From Ettlia oleoabundans (Eukaryota > Chlorophyta > Chlorophyceae > Chlamydomonadales): DNA of 64,000 bases. How positions within the stretch are numbered: the stretch's first letter is position 1; every line of letters starts with the position of its first letter. The position numbers and the translations under genes were made by a program. The stretch spans positions 1 through 64,000 of the forward strand of contig JAAMXP010000239.1 in NCBI GenBank assembly GCA_019693395.1, in the 5' to 3' direction. Positions 46,944-56,792 of this stretch are shown here, piece after piece. The notes below the pieces were generated by a model. The model saw only the letters and a program-made list of their open reading frames with translations. It was not told where the DNA came from and did no database searches.

Positions 46944-47576
46944 CCGACTATAACTTACCTTACCTACTCAGATGTTAATGTAGCCACTTTGCTGGGTTTC
47001 TTTTTGGTGTCTTTTTGTGTTTCCTTTTCGAGCTTGATTATGCTCCCACGCAACCTGACGTTTGTCGAGCTCTCCACACACAGGTTACACTTTTTCCTTG
47101 TGGCATCCAAGTTCCTTGCTTGTCATGCATGCACGCTGTTATATATACACAACTTGTCCAACAAGGTGCTTGTAAAATACAGGGCGTCACTGATAGGACT
47201 GAAAAACTGCAAAGTCAAGCCCGGCTGTTATACAGGATTATTTGCATGCAGTACATGCACGGGCGCGTCTGTTCACACTGTCATTCTTCAGGCATGCTGG
47301 AGGCTGGGCGTCTTGCGCTGCTCCTGTCAACCGCCAGTCTTCTCTAACCGTCAGTCTTCTTCAACCGCCGGTTTGGGCTGCAAAGCCGGTGCCGTCGCTG
47401 GTGGTCTGCGTCTGCGCCCCCTGTGGGCCCGCAACACTGACTGCGCTTGCCTGGTCTGCAGCAATGAAAATCGACCAGCGCTCAAGGCAGATCAGCCTGG
47501 ATCTCGCNNNNNNNNNNNNNNNNNNNNNNNNNNNNNNNCCCGTAAGAAAGCACATGTGGAAATAGGCAGACACACA
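46944..47576. other. Convergent intergenic region with assembly gap
   Basis: No supported coding sequence. AT-richer than its surroundings near 46950-47150. It contains a short CTGTCAACCGCCAGTCTTCT-type local duplication (about 47323-47368) and a gap of unknown bases. Confidence 0.5.
47508..47538. other. Assembly gap (31 N)
   Basis: Thirty-one consecutive N. It lies just downstream of the GIN-domain gene stop at 47577, so the 3' untranslated region of that gene is interrupted. The true gap length may differ from the number of N shown. Confidence 1.
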
Positions 47577-50221
47577 TCAGCATGCTTCAGCATGCTCACT
47601 CTCCCCGGTGGCGGCGCTCTGTGCAGTTGTGCCCTGGGGGGTCACGCCGCCAGCCTGGAACTGGGAGCCAGTGGGGCCCTGCAGCATGACAACCAAATGC
47701 CTCCTTTTGCCAGAATACAGGCCATTAGCGGGAGACACCAAATACTGGACCCATGTCAAGTTGAAGACAGGAGGAGCATTGCGAAAAATAGGGCTTCATG
47801 TCGCCTGTTGCCTGTGCCGAGCTATTTTGCTCCGCTGCTACGATTGCAAGATTGCTACAATGGCGGCACAGGGATACTCACCTGGACTCCAAACGCATAC
47901 GGGCTCTCTGTGGTGATGACCTCGGGCTGCGGTGGCGGTGCATCAACTGGGGCAGGTTCTTGCGTGGTAACAGCAGGCGGTGCTGGTGGAGGGTTGGGTG
48001 GAGCAGCAGGGGCAGGAGTTGTGGCGGCTGGCTGGCTTGGGGCCATCTGGATGGGTGTGATGGGCGTCTGCTGTAAGATGGATGGGAACTGAAAGGTTGG
48101 GAACTGGAAAGCTGGCTGGAACATCGGCATCTGCTGCGGCATCTGGAAGGTCGGCAGCTGCTGTGGCAGCTGCGGGAGCAACCTTTCAGCTGCATACGCA
48201 CAGGGGACAAGGCAAAAAGCCAGCTTCAAGGTTCAGCATCACAGACAACAGATGATGTGCAAAAGCTGGAGCATATGCTTTATCAACTACTGAAAACTTG
48301 TTAAAATGTATCCGACTGCATTTGTTGTGAGCGCCACAGTGGCTGAGCAACACTGTGAAATACATTGACGCAACCATTTGCATCAACAGCGCAGACAGAG
48401 CACAACACCCACCCATAATGCATCAGCCCAGCGTTGCCCCCCCCACCTGGGCCGCATGAGAAGGACCCCACAGCCCTCAGGCCCGAGGTCCACGAGGGTG
48501 TGGGGATTTGCGGTCTGATTGCCGTGCTCTGCTGGCAGGGCGAGTTGAGCAGGAAGGCGCTCTGCACATTACACTCGCCCTGGCTGTACAGCACAGTGCT
48601 GATGCCTGTGGCCCTGCAGAGGATGAGAAGGCAGGCAGGCAGCAGGTAGGGGCAGGCGAGCGGCAGGCAGGGGGGCAACTCAGTCGCTTCAGTAGATCAA
48701 ACAGAGCAAGGAGCTCTCAATCAACTTCGTGGCGGCAGAGGTGCAGTCCACAGACAAGAGACAGCAGCAATATAGAAGTATGACACACATAGAATGCATG
48801 GAAGGGGCTCTGATGACCATGCGGCATGCAAGGGCTCACACCTGCCGCTGATCTGGACGTCGCTTGAGGCGGGCTCCACATAGACGTCAGAGATGCCACT
48901 CAGGTCCACATTCACTCCCTGCAGTAGCAAGATGTGATACAGCTGGCAGTCGAACAGCTCTCAAAATGTACGGCTGGCAGTAATACACAGAACACTGGTG
49001 CCACTGGAGGTTCTGCAAGTAAGATACAGTAACAAAGCAGCAACAGCGATTTACAACAACATCTCTGCTGCAGATGCTGCCCAACAGCAAAATCAGTGCA
49101 GCAGCGAGGGCAACTGGTCTAAATGGCATGCCTGGGTGGCGCCGGAAATGTAGACGCTGGAAATGCCCGAGGTGATGACGTCCACTGTGCCGTAGGTGCC
49201 CGTCAGGACAATGTTGTTGCTGCTGCACGCATAATGCAGCCAGGTGGAGGGCAGCAGTTCAAGAGGGCGGCCATGGTGGAGACAAGTGCCGTGAACAGGC
49301 CCATTACCTAGCATCCCTTTTCAGATTTGAAAGGCTCAAGCCTGGAGGTACAACTGACCCAATGCCAGCTTCCAGCATTGCTGCACAGGTGCAGGCAAGC
49401 GTGACATTACCTCTGGGTTTGGACAGTGGCTCTGTTGGCCGACATGTTGAAAATGTAAGCATTGCCGGTCCCTGTGCCTAGGCGTAGAATGAAGTTGTCC
49501 ACATTGAAGCCTGCACGCCATGATAGGGATGAGCCACACGTTAGCCAGCTGAGATGCAAGGTCGCTCGGCTGCTGCGCTCACGCTGCAAAGGCAAGAGTA
49601 GTTCAGTGACTGCTGAGCAGCGTGACCAGGCTGCAGTTGGGAGGGGAGCGGCTGGCTTGCCTTCGTTCACGTAGACGATGCTGCCCACGCCCAGGAGGTC
49701 CAACTCAGTCAGCTGGTCGGCTGGAAGGTATACAACGGCCTGCAACACGTAAAAGGCAAGGCGGCAGGCAATGGGGAGACGAGGAGGCACCAAGCAACTG
49801 CAGCTGCGCTCACTAGCATAGGCAAGAAGCTAGGTGAAGCTTCCCGTTTGAGGATGGCTCCAGTGCTGCAGTTGACTCCAGGCCCCTTGTTTCAAAACAA
49901 TAGGGAGCAAAGGCCAGGCCTTCTGGCACTGCAAACCTTGATGGGCTGCTGGGTCACAAAAGAGCCAGTTTCCAGCCGCAGCGTGTTGCCCTCCACGACG
50001 GGTAGGACGGCAGCGTTGACGGCAGGCTCCGCGTCCAGCTGGAAGCCATAGGCCGGCCCTTCCACGGGCGAGGGCTGCACCAAAACGTTGAAGGGAACGC
50101 AGGCCTGCACGGTGTTGAAGGCAGGCAGCTCCTGGATGGGTGCCGCCCCCTGCTCCTGGCCTTGGACGAGGCCCAGGACTAGGGCGGTGGCGCAGGCGAC
50201 TAGACACAACGTTCGATGCAT
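47577..50221 (-). CDS. Secreted GIN/DUF2807-like beta-repeat protein with Pro/Gln tail
   Basis: Eight exons, all phase-checked: 50221-49937, 49739-49661, 49510-49411, 49222-49132, 48918-48842, 48613-48447, 48189-47882 and 47678-47577, giving 402 residues. It starts with a clear signal peptide (MHRTLCLVACATALVLGLVQ). Exons 2-5 encode successive short beta-strand units (LTELDLLGVGSIVYVNEG, DNFILRLGTGTGNAYIFNMS, GTVDVITSGISSVYISGATQ, VNVDLSGISDVYVEPASSDV). The alternating hydrophobic and Gly/Ser pattern is typical of the GIN/DUF2807 head domain known mainly from bacterial surface proteins. A Cys-containing segment follows, then a Gln/Phe/Pro-rich region (QQMPMFQPAFQFPTFQFPSI) and a Pro/Ala hinge. 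Function is unknown; a surface or wall role is inferred. Two introns have GC donors (49511-49660 and 48919-49131). The gene is head to head with the expansin fusion gene. Confidence 0.75.
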
Positions 50222-50484
50222 GATCCAATTTGCAGAGTAACGTGAAACGCATGGTCTGAAGAGAAGCCATGAAATGGACACCTGGCGAGCAGTACAGCAG
50301 TCGTCCTGCCTGGCATGATGCCGCCACTGCCTGCATGGAGCCCCTAGATCTTCCAGTGCCCTGAGCAGCTTACAGTGGCAACCTAGGTACCCTAGGCTGC
50401 GCTGCAGGATAATCTCCTTGCAACCTTCCAGTCTCTCTCCTGCTGCCGGGTAACAATTCCGATTGATAGCAGCCGGCAGCGATA
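50222..50484. promoter_or_regulatory. Bidirectional promoter region, 263 bp
   Basis: Both flanking genes start here and diverge, and both encode secreted proteins with Pro-rich regions. Shared control is inferred from the small spacing. No TATA-like element is obvious; CCTAGGTACCCTAGGCTGC-type repeats occur near 50380-50400. Confidence 0.5.
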
Positions 50485-53400
50485 ATGCTGCATCAAGCTG
50501 CTGAGCAGCCTTCGCGGCTGAGGGTGTTGCTGCTAGGGGCGGTGATGGTCCTGATTCAAGTGGGCCGAGCCCAAGAGGGCGAAGCCTGGCAGGAGGGCAC
50601 GCTGGGACAACTAGGCTTCACAGCAGTGAGCAAGACACAATATTTCAGAATCTTTTCCCACTGCAAGCCGGCGAGCGTCGCTTGCCGCGGCTCGACCGCC
50701 ATAGCCGCCGGCAGTCTTGGATTCTTCCTTGGCACGTGCACATCACCAGAGCAGTCTCTAACGCCCGTTCTGCAAGCTTTGCCCTTCAATCAACGTTGAT
50801 GCCTTGCAGGGGTATGATCCAGCCAAGGGCGGCTGCGGCTATGGCGACCTTCCCGCCACCGAGTGGCCCTACGGCGCCCTCGCCGCAATCGACCCTGCCG
50901 CCAGCCCCTTTGCCGTGGGAGTTCAGCAGGGCTGCGGCCTGTGCCTGGAGGTGCAATGCACGACTGCTGCACAGTGCGGTGGCGCCCCTAGCCGAACCCT
51001 GGTGGTTCAGGTGACCGACCGTTGCAGCGGGTGTGGCGCGGACGCTGTTTACCTGGCTCCCTCTGCCTACACTCAGCTTGTGGCCAGCGGACTGGGCCAA
51101 GTTGGAGGCCGCTTTCGACGTGTGAGCATTCAGTTGGGTGCTGCGCTCTACCGATTGCTACTGCTAACCGCACATTCTGTCCGTTGTTATTCCTTGCTTC
51201 TGAAGCTTGTTGCGACATACTGTGGGCACCCATCAGAAGCCAACTCCTACAACCCTACCAGAAACAAACCGCTACCCTTTGCACCATACAGGTGAATTGC
51301 AACCCGCCAGGCAACATGGTCGTGCATGTGGATCAGTACCGCCCCACCGCTGGCGGCTGGCTGCGCCTGGCACTGCGAGACGTGGCAGGCAGCGGCGACA
51401 TTCAGAGTGTGGAGCTGGCAGACAGTCAGGTGCACACAGAACACGTGTGGCGGCTTAGCAGCTAAGTAGTTTAACACTTAGGCAGCTGTCCTGGGCAGCT
51501 TTGTTGGCTATGCAGCCAGCACTGGTAGATAGCTAGCCGGCATGGACAGCGTTTTGCATCTCTAAAATAAAGCTTAAACAAATCAACATTCCTGGGGCTG
51601 TGACTGAGCGTTCCCGGGCGTGAAGGAGCGCAAGATGCCCCCAGCATTGGATAAAAAGGGCAGCAGCATGCAGCTGAGACTGAACCACAGGCGGCTGCCC
51701 GACCCTGCTTCAATCAATGCTCCTGCTTCCTCCACTCACCTCCCTCCTACCTGCAGAGCCCAGACAACTGGCTACCAATGCAGCACACCTTTGGCGCCTC
51801 CTGGGAGCTTTCCTCCCTGCCTGATCCCCCGCTGGACCTGCGGGCCACTGATGGCAGCGGCCAGCAGGTGGTGGCCAGGTACGTCGGCCTTCTGCAGACA
51901 ACATTGACGAACCTTGGGTGGCAGCGAGCGGCAGCATGGGCTGTGTGACTCATACCCTGAATCGATGGATGCAGCCTTTAGCCATTGCCGCAATTCGTGC
52001 ACGCAAAGTGCAAGGCCTAATGGCGTTGTACTGGCAAGAGTGGTTGCAAGCTTTAGCTGTGCTGAGTCCCTTGCGGCAATTTTTGGTGCCCTCGTGCTGC
52101 TGCAGGCGCGCTTTACAGCAGGCTGGGCAGACTGGCAACATCCCCACCAGCTCCCAGTTTCAGGCCACACAAAACCTGGCCAGTGCTCTGGGTGTTGGAG
52201 GCACCGCTGGAGCACCTCCACTGCCTAGCCCACCGCCACCATCGCCCAGCCCGCCGCCGCCATCGCCAAGCCCACCACCGCCATCACCCCGCACAACCTT
52301 TGACACCATCTTCAAGGCGCCGGCACCCCAGCCCATTCCAGCACCAGCTCCGCCATCCCCGCCAGCCCCTGCCCCTGTGCCAGAGCCAGAGCCAGAGCCT
52401 TCCCCGTCCCCATCCCCGTCCCCATCCCCATCCCCATCCCCATCCCCATCTCCATCTCCATCTCCATCCCCATCCCCTGTCCCAGTGCCAGAGCCCTCCC
52501 CGGCACCACGCAGCCCTGCTTCGCCCCCTGCTCCTGAACCAGCAACCGAACTGCCGCCAACTATCGAACTCATCGGCTCCTTCCCTGAGCTTCCCAGCCC
52601 TGTTGTGCGCCCAGCACCTGCACCAGAGGCCGACCCACCACAAGCTATGATAGAGCTTTTGATGCCTGAGGAGGCTTCCACCGCCCCTTCCCCAGCCGGC
52701 CAGCCCCAATCCGGCACAGCAACCGATGGACTGCAGACAACCTTCACCCTGCCAGTCCCCACCCAGGCTGCACCAGCCGTAGTGGACACGCGTCCACCAC
52801 GCCCACCGGGAGTGGGCCCCTCTGTGACACCCGCCCCCGTGGTTTTCACCCGCGTCGCCAACCTGCCCACCGCACCGCCATTGCCAGCGGCCCCTGGACC
52901 CGCTTCCCCTGAGCAACTGGAAGCCGCTGCTGGACTGAACCCAGACACATGCCTTTCGCTTGGTGATGTCTTGGATAGCATCCCAGAAGCCTCAAACTGG
53001 ACGCAGCTGGTCCGGGTGTGCTTGCTGGTTCCATGCACAGGGCGTTGTCATATTGAGCCGCGCGGAGTGCAGGCGCTTGCATACAGGCGGGCTTTTTGAT
53101 GAGCTCGGCATTTAGGGCAACAATTCAACACGTCATTTAGCTGGAGTGAGCAACCACTGTGTTGGTGGCTTCGTGCCTGCCAGTGGCTGTGCTTGTCCTA
53201 GTTTTATATGCCAGTCCCTGCTGCGCTGCCTTGCAGAACGTTGGGCTGGACGTTTTGCTGCGGGACGAGAGGGCTCGTGTCACCCTGCTGGTGCCAGTCA
53301 ACTCAGGTGAGAGGCAAGGGCAGAAAGCTTGTGCCCTCGACTATCGCTTCAGCTGGCTGTGCTACTGCCTTCCCAGCCGAGCTCCCTGCGTTCCGACAGC

Positions 53401-54587
53401 AGCTGAATCATCCCATTAGTCTGCTGGTCAGTCTTCGTGTTCGATCTTTCTTTAGCGGCCCTCCTGCCCTGCACCTGGTGCAGCCTTGAATGCCGATGTT
53501 GATGCCCGCCCGCTGCGCAACGAGTCGTCCCTCAATGAGATCATCATCAACGCCCCGGAGATTGTCAACCCACTCGTGGCCTATCACGGTGAGCATGCTG
53601 TGGGTGACTGTTGCTGTCGTGTCTTTCTGTTGTGGGTCAAGATGCTCATTGTTCTCCGCAGCAGTCCGCTCACTGTCCTGCTGGTGAGGGTGCTGGTGAG
53701 GGTAAGTGCAATCTTAAATAACAACTGGTACCGGGATGCTTCCTGTTGTGTCCAGCGTTCTTGTAGACATAGCCAGCTTCCTGCCCCCTCATTATGGAAG
53801 GCAAACCCTTCCCATGCCAGCACCCCCGACCTGCCCACCCTTCTGCCTGCTGCCTTGCCCTGGCTTGATCTGCAGTGCTTCCAGGTCTCTGGCCGTCGTC
53901 AGCACTGCTGCCTGGCACCCAAATCGACACATCTGCCACAATTGACAAGGTCAACAGGCTGCAGCTGACTGCTCTCGGCTCGACCTCGGTAAGGCAGCAG
54001 GGAGGGAATGTGGAGGGAGTTGTGCTGTGTGGGCGCTGCTGGCTGTCACATTGCCCCATCAAGGCTGCTTATATCTCAACAATGGCACACAAGGAGGGTT
54101 GCAACATTTCCTGTCTGCTTTGCATTCAGGGTTGGAGGTCCTGTCGTGCTTTGACCTCTCAAGGCACACTGTGTTTGCATCTACTTGCGATGCAGCTGCA
54201 AGGCATTGGCACCAGAACTAACACCCTGCAGAGTGATATCGTGGCATGCGGGCCCTCTGTAGTGCACATCGTCGACCAGGCAAGCTGTGGTGTGGTAATG
54301 CCAGGCTGCCTGAGGGCGGCCGCCGCGTGAACATTCTCAGGAAACTTTCTGGTAGTTGCAGTACACACCAGGGCTGCTACATACCTGCCGCACCGCCACT
54401 GAGTCCAGTTGGGTAGGCGAGAAAGCTGCCGCAGTGCTGTTTTCCTGTCGCTGATGGCCAAATTGGTTTGCCGTGCCGCCTGTGTGCTTGCTTGCAGGTG
54501 CTCCTGCCCTTCACTTTTGACCAAGGAGCAGTAGATGCCATCATCGGCACAGCAGCACCCCGTGAGCCGCAGCCTGCGGGCAGGTGA
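50485..54587 (+). CDS. Secreted expansin-like / Pro-rich / fasciclin fusion protein
   Basis: Ten exons, all phase-checked: 50485-50625, 50810-51121, 51292-51429, 51757-51878, 52106-53015, 53237-53306, 53484-53588, 53885-53988, 54196-54279 and 54498-54587, giving 691 residues. After a signal peptide (LRVLLLGAVMVLIQVGRAQ) come an expansin-type double-psi barrel (GYDPAKGGCGYGDL, GCGLCLEVQC, TLVVQVTDRCSGCGADAVYL; about residues 45-150) and a CBM63-like domain (DNWLPMQHTFGASWELSSLP, DLRATDGSGQQVVAR). Next is a hinge of about 240 residues with SPPPPSP blocks and a long (SP)n run. Last is a fasciclin (FAS1) domain with H1 RVTLLVPVNSALN, VNPLVAYHGLW, and H2 SVVHIVDQVLLPFTF. Expansins loosen wall polymers, FAS1 domains mediate adhesion, and (SP)n tracts are glycosylated. 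By eye the HFD-type catalytic Asp position is Tyr (VYLAPSAY), while the other barrel Asp (VTD) is kept. The last intron has a GC donor. Confidence 0.9.
52395..52485 (+). repeat. CCATCC-type hexamer array encoding (Ser-Pro)n
   Basis: Runs of CCATCCCCATCC/CCATCTCCATCT encode about 16 Ser-Pro dipeptides in the hinge of the expansin-fasciclin protein. In plants and algae such non-contiguous Hyp modules are sites of O-glycosylation. Confidence 0.9.
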
Positions 54588-55048
54588 ATCGGGAAGGGTG
54601 CATCCCAGAACAGGACTGGTGGAACCCAAACACAGCAATGGCCAAGGGCATGTGCGCACATGCCCCTGGCTTGCAGAACCTTTCTAGCGGATAGAGACAG
54701 GCTTCTAACCCTGCATGTATTTGTGTAAATGCAACCTGTTTTTCCATTTGCGTCCAACTGACCGATCGCTGCTTAGCCTAAAAAATGCCACTGCCATTGC
54801 TCTAGATGTATTGACTTTCCAGGCCTTGTGTGTCGCACTTGCCAGCTGTAAAGCACCGATTTACAAGCAAGGAACATTTGACGATCAGGCGTTGAAAGAG
54901 GCTGTCAACGCCAAACAAAGGCCATGCAGGAAACCAATTCACAGCAAAAAAATGCGGCAAGAAGCTCTGGGTGGCAGGAGGAATGGTGCACTTTGCTGAC
55001 CACTCAAAGTCAGCTGCCGCTTTCACCGCCCACAGGTTGGCTGCCCAT
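54588..55048. other. Convergent intergenic region
   Basis: No coding sequence supported. A TGTAAATG element at about 54723, roughly 135 bp after the stop of the fusion gene, fits the TGTAA polyadenylation signal used in chlorophytes (established for volvocine algae, inferred here). Confidence 0.4.
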
Positions 55049-56291
55049 TCAAATGTCCTTCTTCAGTTCCTGCATCTGGATGTCAGCTGCAGGTGAGCTG
55101 TCGTCTGGTACAGAGCCCACAAGCTCCTCATCAGCTGCCGCAGGTGGCGCCGCAGTCTTGTTGGGCGAGACCGCCTTGGGGGTGCGCTCACGGCTGGCGG
55201 CAGCTGCGGCGGCGGCCCTGGAGGTGACCTCACGGCTCACAGAGGGTTCACGCGTCTCTGTGGCTGTGAAATCTGCAACACACCGCTCAAATGAAGAGGA
55301 GTGAGAGCGGCGTAATTTGGGGTCACAAAAGGACCGCTCAGCAGGTCTTGTACTGTTCCAGGCAGCCCGAGGTGCAGTGGCGGCAGCAATGCTGCAGCGC
55401 AATGCAGCAGCGCGAAGGCAGGAGCAAGCTGCAGCGCGACGACAAAGGCCCAGCAGGATGGCTCCCGCGGCCCGCGTTTATCAACCATGCACACACACAA
55501 CCCCACTGCTCGCACACCGCCAACAACACCCTAAAAAAACCACACCACGCCCCCCAAGCACCCGAGCGCTCCATGTCTGCCAGGCGGGCCTCCAGGTCCA
55601 GTCTGCGCACCGCCTCGCGGTACAGCGCCGACAGGAAGACCCAGGAGCAGAAGGCAAAGGCGGTCATCCACAGGTTGCGCTCTGCGCGCCAGCGCTTGCT
55701 CAGGTGGCTGATCTCCATGTTGGGCGTGGTCCACACAGCGTCTTTGGCAGCAGACTTCATCATGTGTGCTTGACGTGCGCTGCCTGCAAATGGAGAAAAC
55801 TTTCAGGTGTAGGTGCTTGGAACATGGCAGCGGGGCAGCGAGGAGGAGACAGCACACGGCAAAGGTGGATATCAATATGCCAATCAGAGACAATGAAGCA
55901 GCGTAGCCCCCTGTGCGCTAACCACCAGAAAACAATGCTGTCTTTGCAGTGTTCGCACCTAGGAACGCCACTGCTGTGATCCACAGCATCACATGCAGCA
56001 GCTTGAAGGCACCAACTAATGGCAGGTCGAAAACGCGCTGCGTGAACAACACCACGCCCCGGCGCATTTTCCTGCAAACTCAACAAGCGGTGCACATACA
56101 GGAGTTGATAATTATTCATCTGACTTGTAGGCGAAAAACAGCTGCAGTGAAGGCCGCAGCACCTCACGGGCCGTGCGACATGGGACGGTTCTGTTCCCTC
56201 CTCACCTAGGCAGCGGCAGGCTGAGGAGGGTGAAGAGCGCAAGTGGGATTGGCAGGATCCAGAAGGCGATGATGCTCCAAACTGTGGCCAT
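55049..56291 (-). CDS. BAP29/BAP31-like ER membrane protein
   Basis: Four exons, all phase-checked: 56291-56206, 56071-55959, 55783-55562 and 55272-55049, giving 214 residues. The start codon has a strong context (GCCACCATGG). Three membrane segments: WSIIAFWILPIPLALFTLL (about 5-24), FKLLHVMLWITAVAFLG (about 48-64) and MTAFAFCSWVFLSALY (about 100-116). The signature of the family is the segment RWRAERNLWMTAFAFCSWVF, matching the RAQRNLYI element before the third helix of BAP31. A charged Ala-rich tail follows and ends in KKDI, a fitting KKxx retrieval signal to the ER. BAP31 proteins act as cargo receptors and quality-control factors in the ER membrane. The long coiled coil of animal BAP31 is shorter here. 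The gene is divergent from Nse4 with 501 bp between the starts. Confidence 0.85.
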
Positions 56292-56792
56292 GGTGGCTAT
56301 GCTAGAAGGTGGACAAGGGGCAGGGTGGGACGACAGCCACGTGAGGCGCCGGGAAGGCGGGCAAGCGGAAGCTGCCTCAGAGGACGGCTGCAACACGCTT
56401 GAAGCGTAGAATGGGACAGCTGCGACACTGCTGGATCTGCCAGGCTCTTAAGGACGTGCTGCAGGCGCGCCAAGGCTGGGAGCGTGTTGGGACGATCGGA
56501 GGATGGCCAGACCGCGTTGGCGGCAAGGATCAAACGACGGAACGATTTCTGAACGTAAAGAGCATCAAGAGACTGCGACCAGGGCCCAGAGATCACCAGA
56601 AATGGGCATTTTCCACATGAGCATGCTGCGTGGCGCGCCGTGGCGATGGACAGCGGTTTTATGCCAAGCAACTGTCGGTTCAAGCTGCAGGAGATTCCGA
56701 CACCCATTTTGGCCGGATTCGGCCAGGAGCGACACCCAGACGATTTTGAGTTTGCGACTGCTTGGTTGATCGCCTGCTGACAGCCTGACGGG
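56292..56792. promoter_or_regulatory. Divergent promoter region BAP31-like / Nse4
   Basis: 501 bp between two start codons pointing apart. No specific element recognised; short frames here lack motifs. Confidence 0.45.

Noticed and set aside
47323..47370. Possible transposon end near the assembly gap
   Set aside because: Only a short local duplication of a TCAACCGCC/GTCTTCT motif is seen, with no terminal inverted repeats or transposase sequence.
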